Part shown: piece after piece, positions 38,404-47,025 of the stretch | Layout: the number at the start of each line of letters is the position of its first letter | How positions within the stretch are numbered: position 1 is the stretch's first letter | DNA from: Actinomyces sp. 432 | GTDB lineage: Bacteria; Actinomycetota; Actinomycetes; Actinomycetales; Actinomycetaceae | Direction of reading: 5' to 3' | Length of the DNA stretch: 64,000 bases | NCBI RefSeq assembly: GCF_009930875.1 | Contig: NZ_CP025249.1 | Coordinates: 930,001-994,000 of the forward strand | The notes under the pieces: model-generated | The model's input: the letters and a program-made list of their open reading frames with translations, nothing else | Database searches by the model: none | What the model was told of the DNA's origin: nothing | Made by a program: the position numbers and the translations under genes

Positions 38404-39620
38404 CAGTGAACCTCCTCAAGCTCGGGGTTTGACTGCCAGGCGGAAAGGACTGCTGCCTGGCTGCGGGAGTCGAAGTCCCGCTCGATCAGGGCGCGGGCGT
38501 TGCGGGCCAGCGGTGCTGGGTCGACAGTGCCCTCCGCCAGTTCCCGCAGGGCGCGTGCGAGGGCCTGCGGGTTGCTGTGCGGCAGCAGGATCCCGGTGTC
38601 GCCGTCGCGGATGACCTCCGGCAGCCCGGTGACCTCGGTGGCGATTACGGGTGTGCCGCAGGCCATGGACTCCAGCACCACCGTGGGCAGGCCGTCGATA
38701 TTGCCGTCCTCAGCAGGCTTGCTGGGCGCGGCAAACACCTGGGCGCGGCCCAGCAGGGCGCGCACCTCCGCCTGGGTGAGCGGACCCAGCAGATTGACGC
38801 GGTCTTCCAGTCCTAGGGCGGTGATCTGCCCGGCCAGGCGGTCGTGCTCCTCGCCCTCGCCGGCAATGTCCACCACGACCGGTACGCCGGCCTTGGTCAG
38901 GATGCCGACGGCGTCGATGAGGTCATCGAAGCCCTTCTTGGCCACCAGCCGCCCCACCGCCGCGACGTGCAGCGGGCCGTCAGCGGGTGCCGGGGGACGG
39001 AAGGGGAAGCGGTCGAGCTCCAGGGCGTTGTACCGCAGCTCGATGCGTGCTCCGGTGCCGGCGAGCAGCGAGTGCAGGTAGCGCTCGTTGTAACGGCTGA
39101 TGGCGATGACCCGGTCAGCATCGGCGCAGATTCGCCGCAGCCACAGCTGGTCGACCGACTCGTGGAAGATGTCCTTGGCGTGGGTGGTCACCGTGTAGGG
39201 GATACCGCTCAGCCGGGAGGCGATCCAGACCACGCGGCCCGCTAGGGAGGCGAAGTGCGCGTGCAGGTGGGTGATGCCGGCGTCGCGGGCGCTGCGGGCC
39301 AGTGCCGCACCCTGGGCAACCTCGTCTCCGGGCAGGTCGGCCACTGCGGGGAGGATCTCCGCCAGGCGGGTGCGCATGTCCGGCTCGTTGACCGAGCCGG
39401 CCAGCTGCTCCCACATGTCAATGGCACGGCGCGGGCGCGGAACCCAGTTCACCTGTGCCCTGACGCGGGCGATCTCGGGGTGAAAGCGGGAGTCGGTGGT
39501 GGGGCGCAGCGCGAAGATCGTCAGGTCGTCGCCCAGCGCCTCCCGGGCGAGCATCTCAGTGACCACGAAGGTTTCTGAGAAACGGGGGTAGACCTTGAGT
39601 ACGTAACCGATGCGGGTCAT
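38403..39620 (-). CDS. GT4-family glycosyltransferase
   Basis: Second GT4-type glycosyltransferase, 405 residues. The N-terminal domain begins RIGYVLKVYPRFSETFVVTE, a pattern of colanic-acid and exopolysaccharide-type GT4 enzymes. LHAHFASLAGRVVWIASRL follows, and the donor domain has AAVGRLVAKKGFDDLIDAV, DIAGEGEEHDRL and SKPAEDGNIDGLPTVVLESM with the catalytic Glu pair. Start overlaps the preceding gene by 4 bases (ATGA). It is not a duplicate of the neighbouring GT4, so two different linkages are likely made. Confidence 0.88.
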   Translation of the reverse strand: MTRIGYVLKVYPRFSETFVVTEMLAREALGDDLTIFALRPTTDSRFHPEIARVRAQVNWVPRPRRAIDMWEQLAGSVNEPDMRTRLAEILPAVADLPGDEVAQGAALARSARDAGITHLHAHFASLAGRVVWIASRLSGIPYTVTTHAKDIFHESVDQLWLRRICADADRVIAISRYNERYLHSLLAGTGARIELRYNALELDRFPFRPPAPADGPLHVAAVGRLVAKKGFDDLIDAVGILTKAGVPVVVDIAGEGEEHDRLAGQITALGLEDRVNLLGPLTQAEVRALLGRAQVFAAPSKPAEDGNIDGLPTVVLESMACGTPVIATEVTGLPEVIRDGDTGILLPHSNPQALARALRELAEGTVDPAPLARNARALIERDFDSRSQAAVLSAWQSNPELEEVH

Positions 39621-40999
39621 GACGCTATCTCCTGAAAAGAGCTTGGGGAGGTGAGTTGAGTACGTAGCAGCGCGGCGGCGCGGCGAGCGGCGACGGACAG
39701 CCCGTCGGTGTCGAGGTGGGTGCGGGGCATCCGCCGAGTAACGGCCCCTGCGGCCCAGACGCTGAGCTTCTTTGGGCTGAGCTCGTTGGTGCGCATGACG
39801 TCGACGGCCTTGACCTGCTCAAGGGCGCGAGCGCGGATCAGCTGCTCAAGCCGTGGCTGCTCACGGGGAACGATGAGCGCGGGAGTGCCGGTGGCCAGGA
39901 TCTCGCAGGAGGTGTTGTAGCCACCCATCGCCACTACCGCGGAGGCGCGCTCAATCCACCGGCTCAGCCCGGGTAGTGAACGGTGCACCTCGGTGGCGGG
40001 ACCGGCGGCGGTGTGCACGGCGTCGAAGCCGGCCTCGTCCAACTGGGGTCCGGTGACCAGCACGTGGCGGTAGCCGGGCGGCGGGGTCATGCGGGCGGCA
40101 CTGCGCAGCAGCTCGAAGCCGTCTGAGCCGCCGCCGACGGTGGTCAGGATGAACGGGTCCGATGGCACCCTGCGGCCGTGGTCGAGCTGGCTGCGGCCGT
40201 TGGCCAGGTAGCCGGTGAACACGGCACGATCACGCAGGGACATGGGGATCTCACCGGTTGCGATGGGATCGTGCACGGCGGGATCGCCATAAACCCACAC
40301 CTCGTCGATCAGCTCGCGCAGGTTGGCGGGAGTGTCCAGGTTGCGCCACTCGGCGGCGGCGACCTCTGGCGCGTCGAGTACTTCGCGCAGGCCGAGCACG
40401 ATTCGGGTGCGCGGGGACGTGGCGCGCAGGTGCTTCAGGGGAGCGCGCAGCTCCTTTCGGACACCGTAGATGTGGCGGTCTACGATCACCAGGTGCGGGG
40501 CGAAGCGTTGCAGGGCGGAGGCCACTAGCCCCGAGCGCAGCGTCGCTAGCGAGTCGGGCGTGCCCCGCAAGCCGCGCGGCCGGTAGCCGCCGGAGCTCTT
40601 CGTGAATCCCGGCAGAACCAGCCAGTCGAAGCCGGCGGGCAGGGAGAAACCGGGGGCCGGCGACACTCCGGCCACTAAGAGGCCGGTGACGGAGGCTCCG
40701 GTGAGGGCGGGCAGGTCTGCGGCGAGCCTGTGCGCCAGCGCCAGATTGCGGCGCAGGTGCCCCAGCCCCTGGGCGTCGTGGCTGTAGAGCACCACCCGGA
40801 TGCTTGGCGGGCTGGGACGCAGGGTCAGGGCGTGTGAGGATGTCGCGGCGTTAGCCGGTGGAACGGGCACGGGGCCGTGTACGCCGGCCGGTAGCACTGA
40901 GGGGTACGGCGCAGTCTGCCTCGCGTGCGGCGTCAGGGCGTGTACTGCGCGCGGCAGGTGGGGCTTCAGCGCTTGTGTCAGGGGAGATTCACTAGTCAT
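39617..40999 (-). CDS. MurG-like glycosyltransferase (COG4671 type), first gene of the operon
   Basis: GT-B fold protein of 460 residues related to the MurG/GT28 group. After a Pro/Ala-rich N-terminus (about 1-65) the fold starts VVLYSHDAQGLGHLRRNLALA, a Gly-His nucleotide-sugar-binding pattern. Later come LVIVDRHIYGVRKEL, ILTTVGGGSDGFELL, VLVTGPQLDE and the donor-binding AVVAMGGYNTSCEILATGTPA plus IVPREQPRLEQLIRA. The gene opens the operon; AGGAAAGAAG-like purines precede the ATG. Function is unknown; it could glycosylate a lipid or a secondary metabolite that the following genes extend and export. Confidence 0.82.
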   Translation of the reverse strand: MTSESPLTQALKPHLPRAVHALTPHARQTAPYPSVLPAGVHGPVPVPPANAATSSHALTLRPSPPSIRVVLYSHDAQGLGHLRRNLALAHRLAADLPALTGASVTGLLVAGVSPAPGFSLPAGFDWLVLPGFTKSSGGYRPRGLRGTPDSLATLRSGLVASALQRFAPHLVIVDRHIYGVRKELRAPLKHLRATSPRTRIVLGLREVLDAPEVAAAEWRNLDTPANLRELIDEVWVYGDPAVHDPIATGEIPMSLRDRAVFTGYLANGRSQLDHGRRVPSDPFILTTVGGGSDGFELLRSAARMTPPPGYRHVLVTGPQLDEAGFDAVHTAAGPATEVHRSLPGLSRWIERASAVVAMGGYNTSCEILATGTPALIVPREQPRLEQLIRARALEQVKAVDVMRTNELSPKKLSVWAAGAVTRRMPRTHLDTDGLSVAARRAAALLRTQLTSPSSFQEIAS

Positions 41000-41165
41000 G
41001 GGAGTCTTCTTTCCAATCGCCTGGCGGCTTCGGTTAATAGACTCCTGCGGGCTCAGAAGGTGACGATGAGATGACTATGAGAGTTCTCTAAGACGGCGTA
41101 CCGGCCCGTCACCGGGGCCTGCGAAACGCCTGGGCCGGCAGCCTTTGCCCGGCCCGGACGCATGT

Positions 41166-41201
41166 AGGAGGGCGCCCGAGGTGATGCTCGGGCGCCCTCC
41201 T
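41166..41201 (-). terminator. terminator of the Dcu transporter gene
   Basis: Perfect 15-bp stem, AGGAGGGCGCCCGAG with CTCGGGCGCCCTCCT, around the 6-base loop GTGATG, about 90 bases after the transporter stop on the minus strand. It separates the transporter from the glycosyltransferase operon (290-base gap). Confidence 0.7.
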
Positions 41202-41289
41202 GGGCCTGCTGCACTCCGGATCGTCAGCCTGGACTCCGGACTTTGGCCGGGTCAGCCGACGGGACCTAAGGCGCCGGCGCGTTCGCCGG

Positions 41290-42600
41290 TCAGACGATGA
41301 ACGGGGCGGCTAGGAAGCCCAGTGCCACGCACACGATGATGGCGGCGGTGCCCGGAAGCACGAAGGGGTGGTTGAGAACCATCTTGCCCACTCGTGTGGA
41401 TCCGGTGTCGTCCATCTCCATGGCGGCAACCGTCGTCGGGTAGTTGGGGAGCAGGTAGTAGTTCGCCACGGCTGGGTAGGAGGCAACCAGCGCAGTCCCC
41501 GGAAGGCCCAGGGCGACCATCAGAGGCATGAACGCCCGGGTGGTGGCGGCGTGCGAGAACATCAGCGGCGCGGCGAAGTAGAAGAACACCGCAACCAGCC
41601 ACGGCGCGGCCTGGAACGGGCCGGACAGGGCGTTGGAGATGGTCTCCTCGTACTGGTTGACAAAGGCATTGCCAAGCCAGGCAAGACCCAGGATGCACAC
41701 GGCGGCTGTCATACCGGCACGGAAGGTGTCCTGGGTGGCGATCTGGGTGGTCGGCTTCTTAGCCGCAGCGCAAATGACCGCGGCGGTAGCCAGCATGATG
41801 GTCATGATCGCCGGGGTGGAGCCCATCGGCGGGTCGGACATGATGCCCAGCTCGGGGGAGGAGATGGTGGCGTAGGTAACCACCGCAATGAGGGCGCCCA
41901 GGAAGATGAACAGGCTGGGGACTGCACTGGGAGCCGCCTGGTAGTTGGCTGCCGCGGCAGCCGAGGGCTTGACCAGGCCCTTGGCCTTGCGCTCGATGTA
42001 GACCGGGTCGTCCTCAAGCTCGCTGCCCTGGAAGTAGGCGACGACGGCGCCGACCATGCAACCGATGAAAGTAGTGGGGATGACGATGGCCAGGCACTGC
42101 AGGTAGCCGATGTTGATCGGCTCCAGCGCGACGACCAGGGCCACCATGGCAGCTGAGATCGGGGAGGCTGCCACACCGACCTGGGAGGAGACTACGGCGA
42201 TTGACAGTGGGCGCGACGGGCGGATGCCGTGTCCCTTGGCCACGTCCACGATGACGGGGATGACTGAGTAGGCGGTGTGTCCGGTGCCGCACAGCAGCGA
42301 CATCAGGTAGGTGACGATTGGCGCGAGGAACACGATCTGCTTGGGGTGTTTGCGCAACAGCACCTCGGTCAGGTGCACCAGGTGGTCCATGGCGCCCGCC
42401 AGCTGCAGGGCGGCAACTGTGCAGATCACTGACATGATGATGCCGATCACCTCCCAGGGGGCGTCATCTGCGGAGGTGTGCACGCCGGTCAGGACCAGTA
42501 CGAGGATGCCGGCTCCGCCGGCGAGGCCGATACCTACGCCGCCCATGCGTGCGCCAATGACTATGAACAACAGGACGACGGCCAGATGGAACCAGATCAT
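41290..42600 (-). CDS. anaerobic C4-dicarboxylate antiporter, DcuA/DcuB family
   Basis: Inner-membrane exchanger for fumarate, malate, aspartate and succinate, typically used in anaerobic respiration or fermentation. The start at ATG 42600 is preceded by AAAGGAG; the longer open frame to 42786 has no membrane segment in its extra 62 residues. The 436-residue protein has about ten hydrophobic helices and the family strings IIMSVICTVAALQLAGAMDHL, RKHPKQIVFLAPIVTYLMS, GTGHTAYSVIPVIVDVAK and VVSSQVGVAASPISAAMV. It stands alone between two terminator-flanked units. A fumarate or aspartate role fits the other low-oxygen genes in the window. Confidence 0.9.
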   Translation of the reverse strand: MIWFHLAVVLLFIVIGARMGGVGIGLAGGAGILVLVLTGVHTSADDAPWEVIGIIMSVICTVAALQLAGAMDHLVHLTEVLLRKHPKQIVFLAPIVTYLMSLLCGTGHTAYSVIPVIVDVAKGHGIRPSRPLSIAVVSSQVGVAASPISAAMVALVVALEPINIGYLQCLAIVIPTTFIGCMVGAVVAYFQGSELEDDPVYIERKAKGLVKPSAAAAANYQAAPSAVPSLFIFLGALIAVVTYATISSPELGIMSDPPMGSTPAIMTIMLATAAVICAAAKKPTTQIATQDTFRAGMTAAVCILGLAWLGNAFVNQYEETISNALSGPFQAAPWLVAVFFYFAAPLMFSHAATTRAFMPLMVALGLPGTALVASYPAVANYYLLPNYPTTVAAMEMDDTGSTRVGKMVLNHPFVLPGTAAIIVCVALGFLAAPFIV

Positions 42601-42964
42601 CGTCGGTCTCCTTTCGGGATGAGGCTGTGTGGTTCTAATGCTGTCCTCATGCGCTTCCGGCCGGTGACCGCAACGGGAAACACCGTTCTTGCCGCTGATC
42701 TGGTCAGGGACTTGTGTGGGGCGTGGCTGGGAGGATGACGACAACCTGCTGTGATCGTAGCCATATTTGGGTGTGGGCGCGCGCATTTCGTGTCGGTGAT
42801 GTCATGACTAATAGGCCGTATCGGACATCTCAACATTGGCGTGCAGCGTGTGAGAGTCGGTATCGGTGCCCGCGGCGTGGCAGTATGTATGCGCCCGTGC
42901 GCAATCGGCGTGCGGAGTGGACCGGAGGAGCGCGCGTGGCGACAGACAACGTGAAGGGGCGCCT
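42601..42964. other. 364-base divergent region between the Dcu transporter and nadD
   Basis: Contains promoters for both genes, but none I can fix with confidence. GGGACTT at 42708-42714 matches one half of a DosR box, but the other half does not match. No ORF is supported; the open frame upstream of nadD lacks any homologous sequence before residue 1 of nadD. Confidence 0.5.
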
Positions 42965-43648
42965 GTGAGCGACAGCAGCGCGCGTCCCCTGCGCATCGGG
43001 ATCATGGGGGGCACCTTCGATCCCATCCACCACGGACACCTCGTTGCCGCCTCCGAGGTGCAGGACGTCTTCAACCTTGACGAAGTCATCTTCGTGCCCA
43101 CGTGGGCGCAGCCCTTCAAGAAGGACAGAAGGGTCTCCCCAGCGGAGCACCGTTACCTCATGACGGTCATCGCAACCGCATCCAACCCGCGCTTCACGGT
43201 CTCGCGAGTGGATATCGACCGGGGCGGTACCACCTACACAATTGACACGCTCCACGACATCATGGCGGAGTATCCCGGCGCGGAGCTGTACTTCATTACC
43301 GGCGCCGACGCCCTGGCGCAGATCCTGACCTGGAAGGACAATGAGGAGATCATGTCCTTGGCTCACATGGTCGGAGTGACGCGTCCGGGTCACGTCCTGA
43401 CGGATACGGGTCTTCCGGCCGACAAGATCTCACTGGTGGAGGTTCCCGCGATGGCTATCTCGTCCACTGCTTGCCGCAAGCGGGTCGGACGGGGCGGCCC
43501 GGTGTGGTACCTGGTACCCGACGGCGTGGTCCAGTACATACGCAAGTACGGTTTGTACCGGACGGTCGAGAGGTCTGCATCAACCACGTCCATGACCGCC
43601 CATGTGGCGCGTGAGCAGTCCCTGAGGAAGGAGAACGAAGGTGAGTGA
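42965..43648 (+). CDS. nadD: nicotinate-nucleotide adenylyltransferase NadD
   Basis: Adenylates nicotinate mononucleotide in NAD synthesis. GTG 42965 was chosen because the conserved fold begins at once: [19 protein letters not shown] with the nucleotide-binding HGH. Other motifs are [10 protein letters not shown], the central [17 protein letters not shown], and [22 protein letters not shown] with the second ATP-binding signature. 227 residues including a C-terminal tail. The last 8 bases overlap the next gene. The usual actinobacterial neighbours obgE-proB-proA are 12.6 kb upstream, separated by an accessory block. Confidence 0.95.
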   Translation: MSDSSARPLRIGIMGGTFDPIHHGHLVAASEVQDVFNLDEVIFVPTWAQPFKKDRRVSPAEHRYLMTVIATASNPRFTVSRVDIDRGGTTYTIDTLHDIMAEYPGAELYFITGADALAQILTWKDNEEIMSLAHMVGVTRPGHVLTDTGLPADKISLVEVPAMAISSTACRKRVGRGGPVWYLVPDGVVQYIRKYGLYRTVERSASTTSMTAHVAREQSLRKENEGE

Positions 43649-45197
43649 GAACACCGACGTCAACCAGACTGAGCCCGGCGCGTCGGCTGCCCCCGCGCGT
43701 CGCAGTCGTCGCGCTATGCGCGAGGCGGAGCGGGCCGCCGAGCGCGAGGCCTTCCTGACCGGGCAGCAGCCATTGCTTACTCGGCGGGAAATGAGGCGCC
43801 TGCGCGAGGAGGCGGAGGCCCTGCAGCGTGCGCTTGAGTCCGGCGAGATCACTCCTGAGCAGGCGCGCGCACTCCAGGATCCGCTCGCTGACCAGCCGGT
43901 TATTCCACTGCCCTCGCACGAGTCCTCCGGGTCCCGCGCCGCCTCGGCAACACCTGCCACTGACGGCGCTGCGGACCGCACGCCGACGCCGGCCACTGCA
44001 CAGACACCGGCAGACCCGGGTGCGGCTGCCGAGGACCGGGCCGAAGCTGGTGCGGAGGGCCGGTCGGAGGGTCAGGCCGCGGCAGCGCAGACCACGCCCA
44101 CTGACACCTCTGGTGACGATGCTGCCGACGCGGTGGCCTCACCCGCGCAGCAAGCTGAAACTGCCGCACAGCCGGGACGCGCGCCGTCCGCACAGACACC
44201 GGCCCTGGTGCCCACGGCTGAGCAGTCCGCACCGCCCGAGTCGGCGGAGTCGGCGGAGGATGGTGCTGCCGACGTGGCTGCGGCTGCAGGCGCGGCCAGC
44301 GCCCCTTCCCCGCAGGCGGCGGACGCCAACCTGACTGAGGCGCAGAAGGAGGAGCTGGCCTCGTTGCCCACCGGCGTCATGGAGGCCGTTGACGCGCCGA
44401 TTCTGTCTGAGTCTGAGGCCGCGCAGCCTATTGCGCTGCCGACCCGGCGCTCACTGCGTAATCGACTGGCTGCAGAAAACGCCCCTACGGATGGGGAGCG
44501 GCCACATGACGCTGCTGCTGACGAGCACGAGCCAGGTGCGGGCGAGGACGGAGCTGCAGGCGCCGGCGAGGCGCCGTCCCAGTCAAGTGACGAGCAGGCG
44601 CAGCACGAGGGCGTGGACTCGGTTCCAGCAGCGGAGGAGAACCCCGCTGCCGTGCCGGCGCGGCGTCCGATTGTGCGCATTCCGTCCGCTGCGCAAGGGG
44701 TGCGTACGGTTGACACCAACACGGGTGAACTGACCGTGGTTCAGCCGGTCATTCAGCCTGATGCAGCTTTGCAGGTCACTGGCCACTCCAGTGCGGACGC
44801 GGCGGCAGACTCGGAACACGAGTCGGCCAACTCGGCAGATGCAGCTCAGGCAGAAGCACCGGAAGAAGCTGAGCCCCAACCCGACCCCACCGAGGTATAC
44901 GGCGGTATTGACAATCCCCAGTGGCGCTCCCTGGACGTGGCAGACGCCGCGGTGCCGGAGGCCGCGTCGTCTGCGGCTACGGCGGCAGGGACGGAGGCTG
45001 AAGCGGTGCCCGAGGCCGCTGCCGACTCGAAGGTGGCAGCGGACGGCGGGTCTCGGGTGGGGCATACGCTGCTTATCATCCTGCTGGCCGTAGTGATCGC
45101 GCTGGTTGTCCTTGCCATCGTGTGGTACCTGCGCAGTAATGGCGTCATCGGCACCCTGTCGCAGGCGCTCAGCGCCTGGATGCCACTGCTTACCTGA
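43641..45197 (+). CDS. low-complexity acidic protein with a C-terminal membrane anchor
   Basis: Unrecognised 518-residue protein between nadD and rsfS. The first 85 residues are charged and helical ([20 protein letters not shown] and [17 protein letters not shown]). A very long Ala/Glu/Pro/Thr/Asp-rich disordered region follows, and a single hydrophobic helix near the C-terminus ([21 protein letters not shown]) has about 20 residues after it. The topology is probably tail-anchored with the bulk in the cytoplasm. Its start overlaps nadD by 8 bases, and the gene order suggests co-transcription with nadD and rsfS. Function is unknown; a cell-envelope or division scaffold role would be speculation. 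Confidence 0.8.
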   Translation: MSENTDVNQTEPGASAAPARRSRRAMREAERAAEREAFLTGQQPLLTRREMRRLREEAEALQRALESGEITPEQARALQDPLADQPVIPLPSHESSGSRAASATPATDGAADRTPTPATAQTPADPGAAAEDRAEAGAEGRSEGQAAAAQTTPTDTSGDDAADAVASPAQQAETAAQPGRAPSAQTPALVPTAEQSAPPESAESAEDGAADVAAAAGAASAPSPQAADANLTEAQKEELASLPTGVMEAVDAPILSESEAAQPIALPTRRSLRNRLAAENAPTDGERPHDAAADEHEPGAGEDGAAGAGEAPSQSSDEQAQHEGVDSVPAAEENPAAVPARRPIVRIPSAAQGVRTVDTNTGELTVVQPVIQPDAALQVTGHSSADAAADSEHESANSADAAQAEAPEEAEPQPDPTEVYGGIDNPQWRSLDVADAAVPEAASSAATAAGTEAEAVPEAAADSKVAADGGSRVGHTLLIILLAVVIALVVLAIVWYLRSNGVIGTLSQALSAWMPLLT

Positions 45198-45254
45198 TCA
45201 CCCCTTGCCACTAGAGTTATCGCAAAGCCATGCACCAGCTGCAGAAGGAGCCCC

Positions 45255-45635
45255 GTGCCCGCTACTGAACACGCCGTTGAACTGGCCGTGGCTGCCGCCC
45301 GTGCCGCCGCCGAGAAGAAGGCGCAGGATGCCGTCGCGATCGATGTCTCTGAGCGCCTGGCCTTCACGGACATCTTCCTCATCGTTTCCGCCGGGAACGA
45401 GCGGCAAGTGCGCGCCGTGGTCGACGCCGTCGAGGAGGCGATGCTCAAGGCCGGCGCCAAGGCCCGGGTTCGGGAGGGTCTCGAAGAGGCCAATTGGGTG
45501 CTGCTGGACTATGCCGACGTGGTTGTGCACGTGCTGCAGGATGAGGACCGCGAGTACTACGGGATTGAACGTCTTTGGAAGGACTGTCCGCTCGTGCCCC
45601 TGCCTGCCGCCGAGCCGACTTCCGCCCAGGGCTGA
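45255..45635 (+). CDS. rsfS: ribosomal silencing factor RsfS
   Basis: Binds L14 of the large subunit and blocks subunit joining when nutrients are short. The 126-residue protein has the diagnostic strings AVAIDVSERLAFTDIFLIVSA, GNERQVRAVVDAVEEAM and the C-terminal WVLLDYADVVVHVLQDEDREYYGIERLWKD. An AAGGAGCC site precedes the GTG. Located downstream of nadD as in most bacteria. Confidence 0.96.
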   Translation: MPATEHAVELAVAAARAAAEKKAQDAVAIDVSERLAFTDIFLIVSAGNERQVRAVVDAVEEAMLKAGAKARVREGLEEANWVLLDYADVVVHVLQDEDREYYGIERLWKDCPLVPLPAAEPTSAQG

Positions 45636-45662
45636 GATCAGCCTGCTTGGGATGCTTAGAAC

Positions 45663-46271
45663 ATGACACGGCTGGTTCTGTGGCGGCACGGGCAGACCGA
45701 CTACAACGCCGGTATGCGGGTGCAGGGCCGCATTGACATTCCCCTCAATGCCGCTGGCCTTGAACAAGCACGCGCCGCCGCGCCCGGGCTTGCCGCGCTG
45801 GACCCAGTACGTGTCGTCTCTTCTCCGCTGACCCGCGCCCGGCAGACGGCGCAGGAGCTGGCGGAGCTGACCGGCAGGCAGATCGAATTCGACGAGGGTT
45901 TACTCGAACGCTCTTTCGGTCGTTGGGAGGGGCTCTCACGCTCGGAGATGGAGGCCAGCTGGCCCGAGGAGTTTGCCGCCTGGCGCGTGGGTGAGGACCC
46001 CATTGGAGTGGGCGTGGAGACCAGGGCGGCAACCTCGGCGCGTGTCGGCGCCGCCCTACGGCGCATTGTCCGGGACACGGAGGCTAGCGCGGAGCAAACC
46101 ATCGTGGTTGTCTCCCACGGCTCGGCGATCACCCTTGGCGTTAGCCACCTGCTGGAGCTGGACTGTGAGGCGTGGTTCGGCTTGAGAAGCATGGACAACT
46201 GTCGCCATGCGGTGGTGGCTCCGGGGGAGCGGAAGCCAGGCTGGATGCTAGCCGAGTGGAACGTGCGGTGA
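45663..46271 (+). CDS. gpgP: histidine phosphatase family protein, GpgP-like
   Basis: Phosphoglycerate-mutase-fold phosphatase of 202 residues. Catalytic RHG in LVLWRHGQTDYN near the N-terminus, SPLTRARQTAQEL, the acid Glu in LLERSFGRWEGLSRSEM and the second His in VVVSHGSAITLGVS. In Mycobacterium tuberculosis the gene after the rsfS homologue (Rv2419c) is glucosyl-3-phosphoglycerate phosphatase, so by synteny this may act in glucosylglycerate or polymethylated polysaccharide synthesis. The fold is certain; the substrate is not. The gene begins 27 bases after rsfS. Confidence 0.8.
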   Translation: MTRLVLWRHGQTDYNAGMRVQGRIDIPLNAAGLEQARAAAPGLAALDPVRVVSSPLTRARQTAQELAELTGRQIEFDEGLLERSFGRWEGLSRSEMEASWPEEFAAWRVGEDPIGVGVETRAATSARVGAALRRIVRDTEASAEQTIVVVSHGSAITLGVSHLLELDCEAWFGLRSMDNCRHAVVAPGERKPGWMLAEWNVR

Positions 46272-46340
46272 GCGGCGGGGTGCGGAGTCGGTGCGCAGCC
46301 GCCGCGGGCACACGGGTGAGGCACGGCACGTGTTTTTGAT

Positions 46341-46370
46341 TTGCTCGGAACGGTCCTGACTTCGTAGAGT
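46341..46370 (+). promoter_or_regulatory. promoter of the tRNA-Ala pair
   Basis: TTGCTC (46341-46346), an 18-base spacer and TAGAGT (46365-46370) lie 36 bases upstream of the first tRNA. A GGGCGT/ACGCCC hairpin lies between promoter and tRNA in the leader. Confidence 0.5.
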
Positions 46371-46405
46371 TTGGGCGTTGCCCACGCGAGGGGCGACGCC
46401 CGCGA

Positions 46406-46478
46406 GGGGCTATGGCGCAGTTGGTAGCGCGCTTCCATGGCATGGAAGAGGTCGGGGGTTCGAATCCCCCTAGCTCCA
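46406..46478 (+). tRNA. tRNA-Ala (anticodon GGC), copy 1
   Basis: Full cloverleaf of 73 bases without an encoded CCA. The acceptor stem GGGGCTA/TAGCTCC carries the G3-T70 pair that identifies alanine tRNA. D-stem GCGC/GCGC, anticodon stem CTTCC/GGAAG with loop ATGGCAT (anticodon GGC), T-stem GGGGG/CCCCC with TTCGAAT. Confidence 0.96.
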
Positions 46479-46515
46479 CGATCCTCGCCGCACCGCGGCG
46501 GGCAGGTCAGTATGA

Positions 46516-46588
46516 GGGGCTATGGCGCAGTTGGTAGCGCGCTTCCATGGCATGGAAGAGGTCGGGGGTTCGAATCCCCCTAGCTCCA
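46516..46588 (+). tRNA. tRNA-Ala (anticodon GGC), copy 2
   Basis: Identical in all 73 bases to the copy 110 bases upstream. The duplication includes only a few flanking bases (GAG before, CG after). Both copies probably come from one transcript ended by the terminator at 46608-46630. Confidence 0.96.
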
Positions 46589-46607
46589 CGCAGACTCACG
46601 AGTCAGG

Positions 46608-46630
46608 GCCCCGCCGGTGGTGGGGCTTTT
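46608..46630 (+). terminator. terminator of the tRNA-Ala pair
   Basis: GCCCCGCC pairs with GGTGGGGC (one G-T pair) across a 3-base loop and is followed by TTTT, a classical intrinsic terminator 19 bases after the second tRNA. Confidence 0.8.
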
Positions 46631-46953
46631 CTTGTACCTGGCCACGGACGGTGGTGGTGCGAGGGTTCGGCCAGGACCGGTACTGGGTGGCGTGGTCGTT
46701 CAGGGGTGTTGGCCAGCCGGTGGCCTGGTCAGCAGCGGAGATGCCCTTCGGCCTGCGGGAGTGGCGTAGTAGGGCCTTGCCGGGGTGGTCTTGGGGTGTA
46801 GCAGTGTCAGGTTCCGCATGGTGGCGCGGTGTGCGTGGATCAGGCACCGCTGGCGGGGGGTGCTAGAACACCGGTCGTGTAGTGCTTTGGGGGTGTCGCC
46901 GACCCTGTTGGTGGTTGGTTGGTGGCTGCCAGGTCGCGCGGGGGACGGGAACG

Positions 46954-46977
46954 CGGCGGCGTCGGGCTCCGCCGCCG
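46954..46977 (-). terminator. possible uppP terminator
   Basis: CGGCGGCG and CGCCGCCG form an 8-bp stem with an 8-base loop about 50 bases past the uppP stop on the minus strand. No T run. Confidence 0.45.
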
Positions 46978-47025
46978 TACTCCACCCCGATTATGCGGAG
47001 CGCCCCTGCGTATTACCCGGCCCCG

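Larger units (their letters stand above)
46589..47025. other. 437-base interval between tRNA-Ala and uppP
   Basis: Holds the tRNA terminator at its left and a possible uppP terminator at its right (both listed). The sequence between is G/T-rich on the plus strand and, in my reading, encodes nothing recognisable. Confidence 0.6.

Noticed and set aside
42708..42722. DosR box upstream of the Dcu transporter
   Set aside because: Only the half-site GGGACTT matches; the second half is GTGGGG instead of GTCCC.
46630..46953. Possible small genes after the tRNA-Ala pair
   Set aside because: The ORFs on both strands are low-complexity, lack ribosome binding sites and show no motifs.
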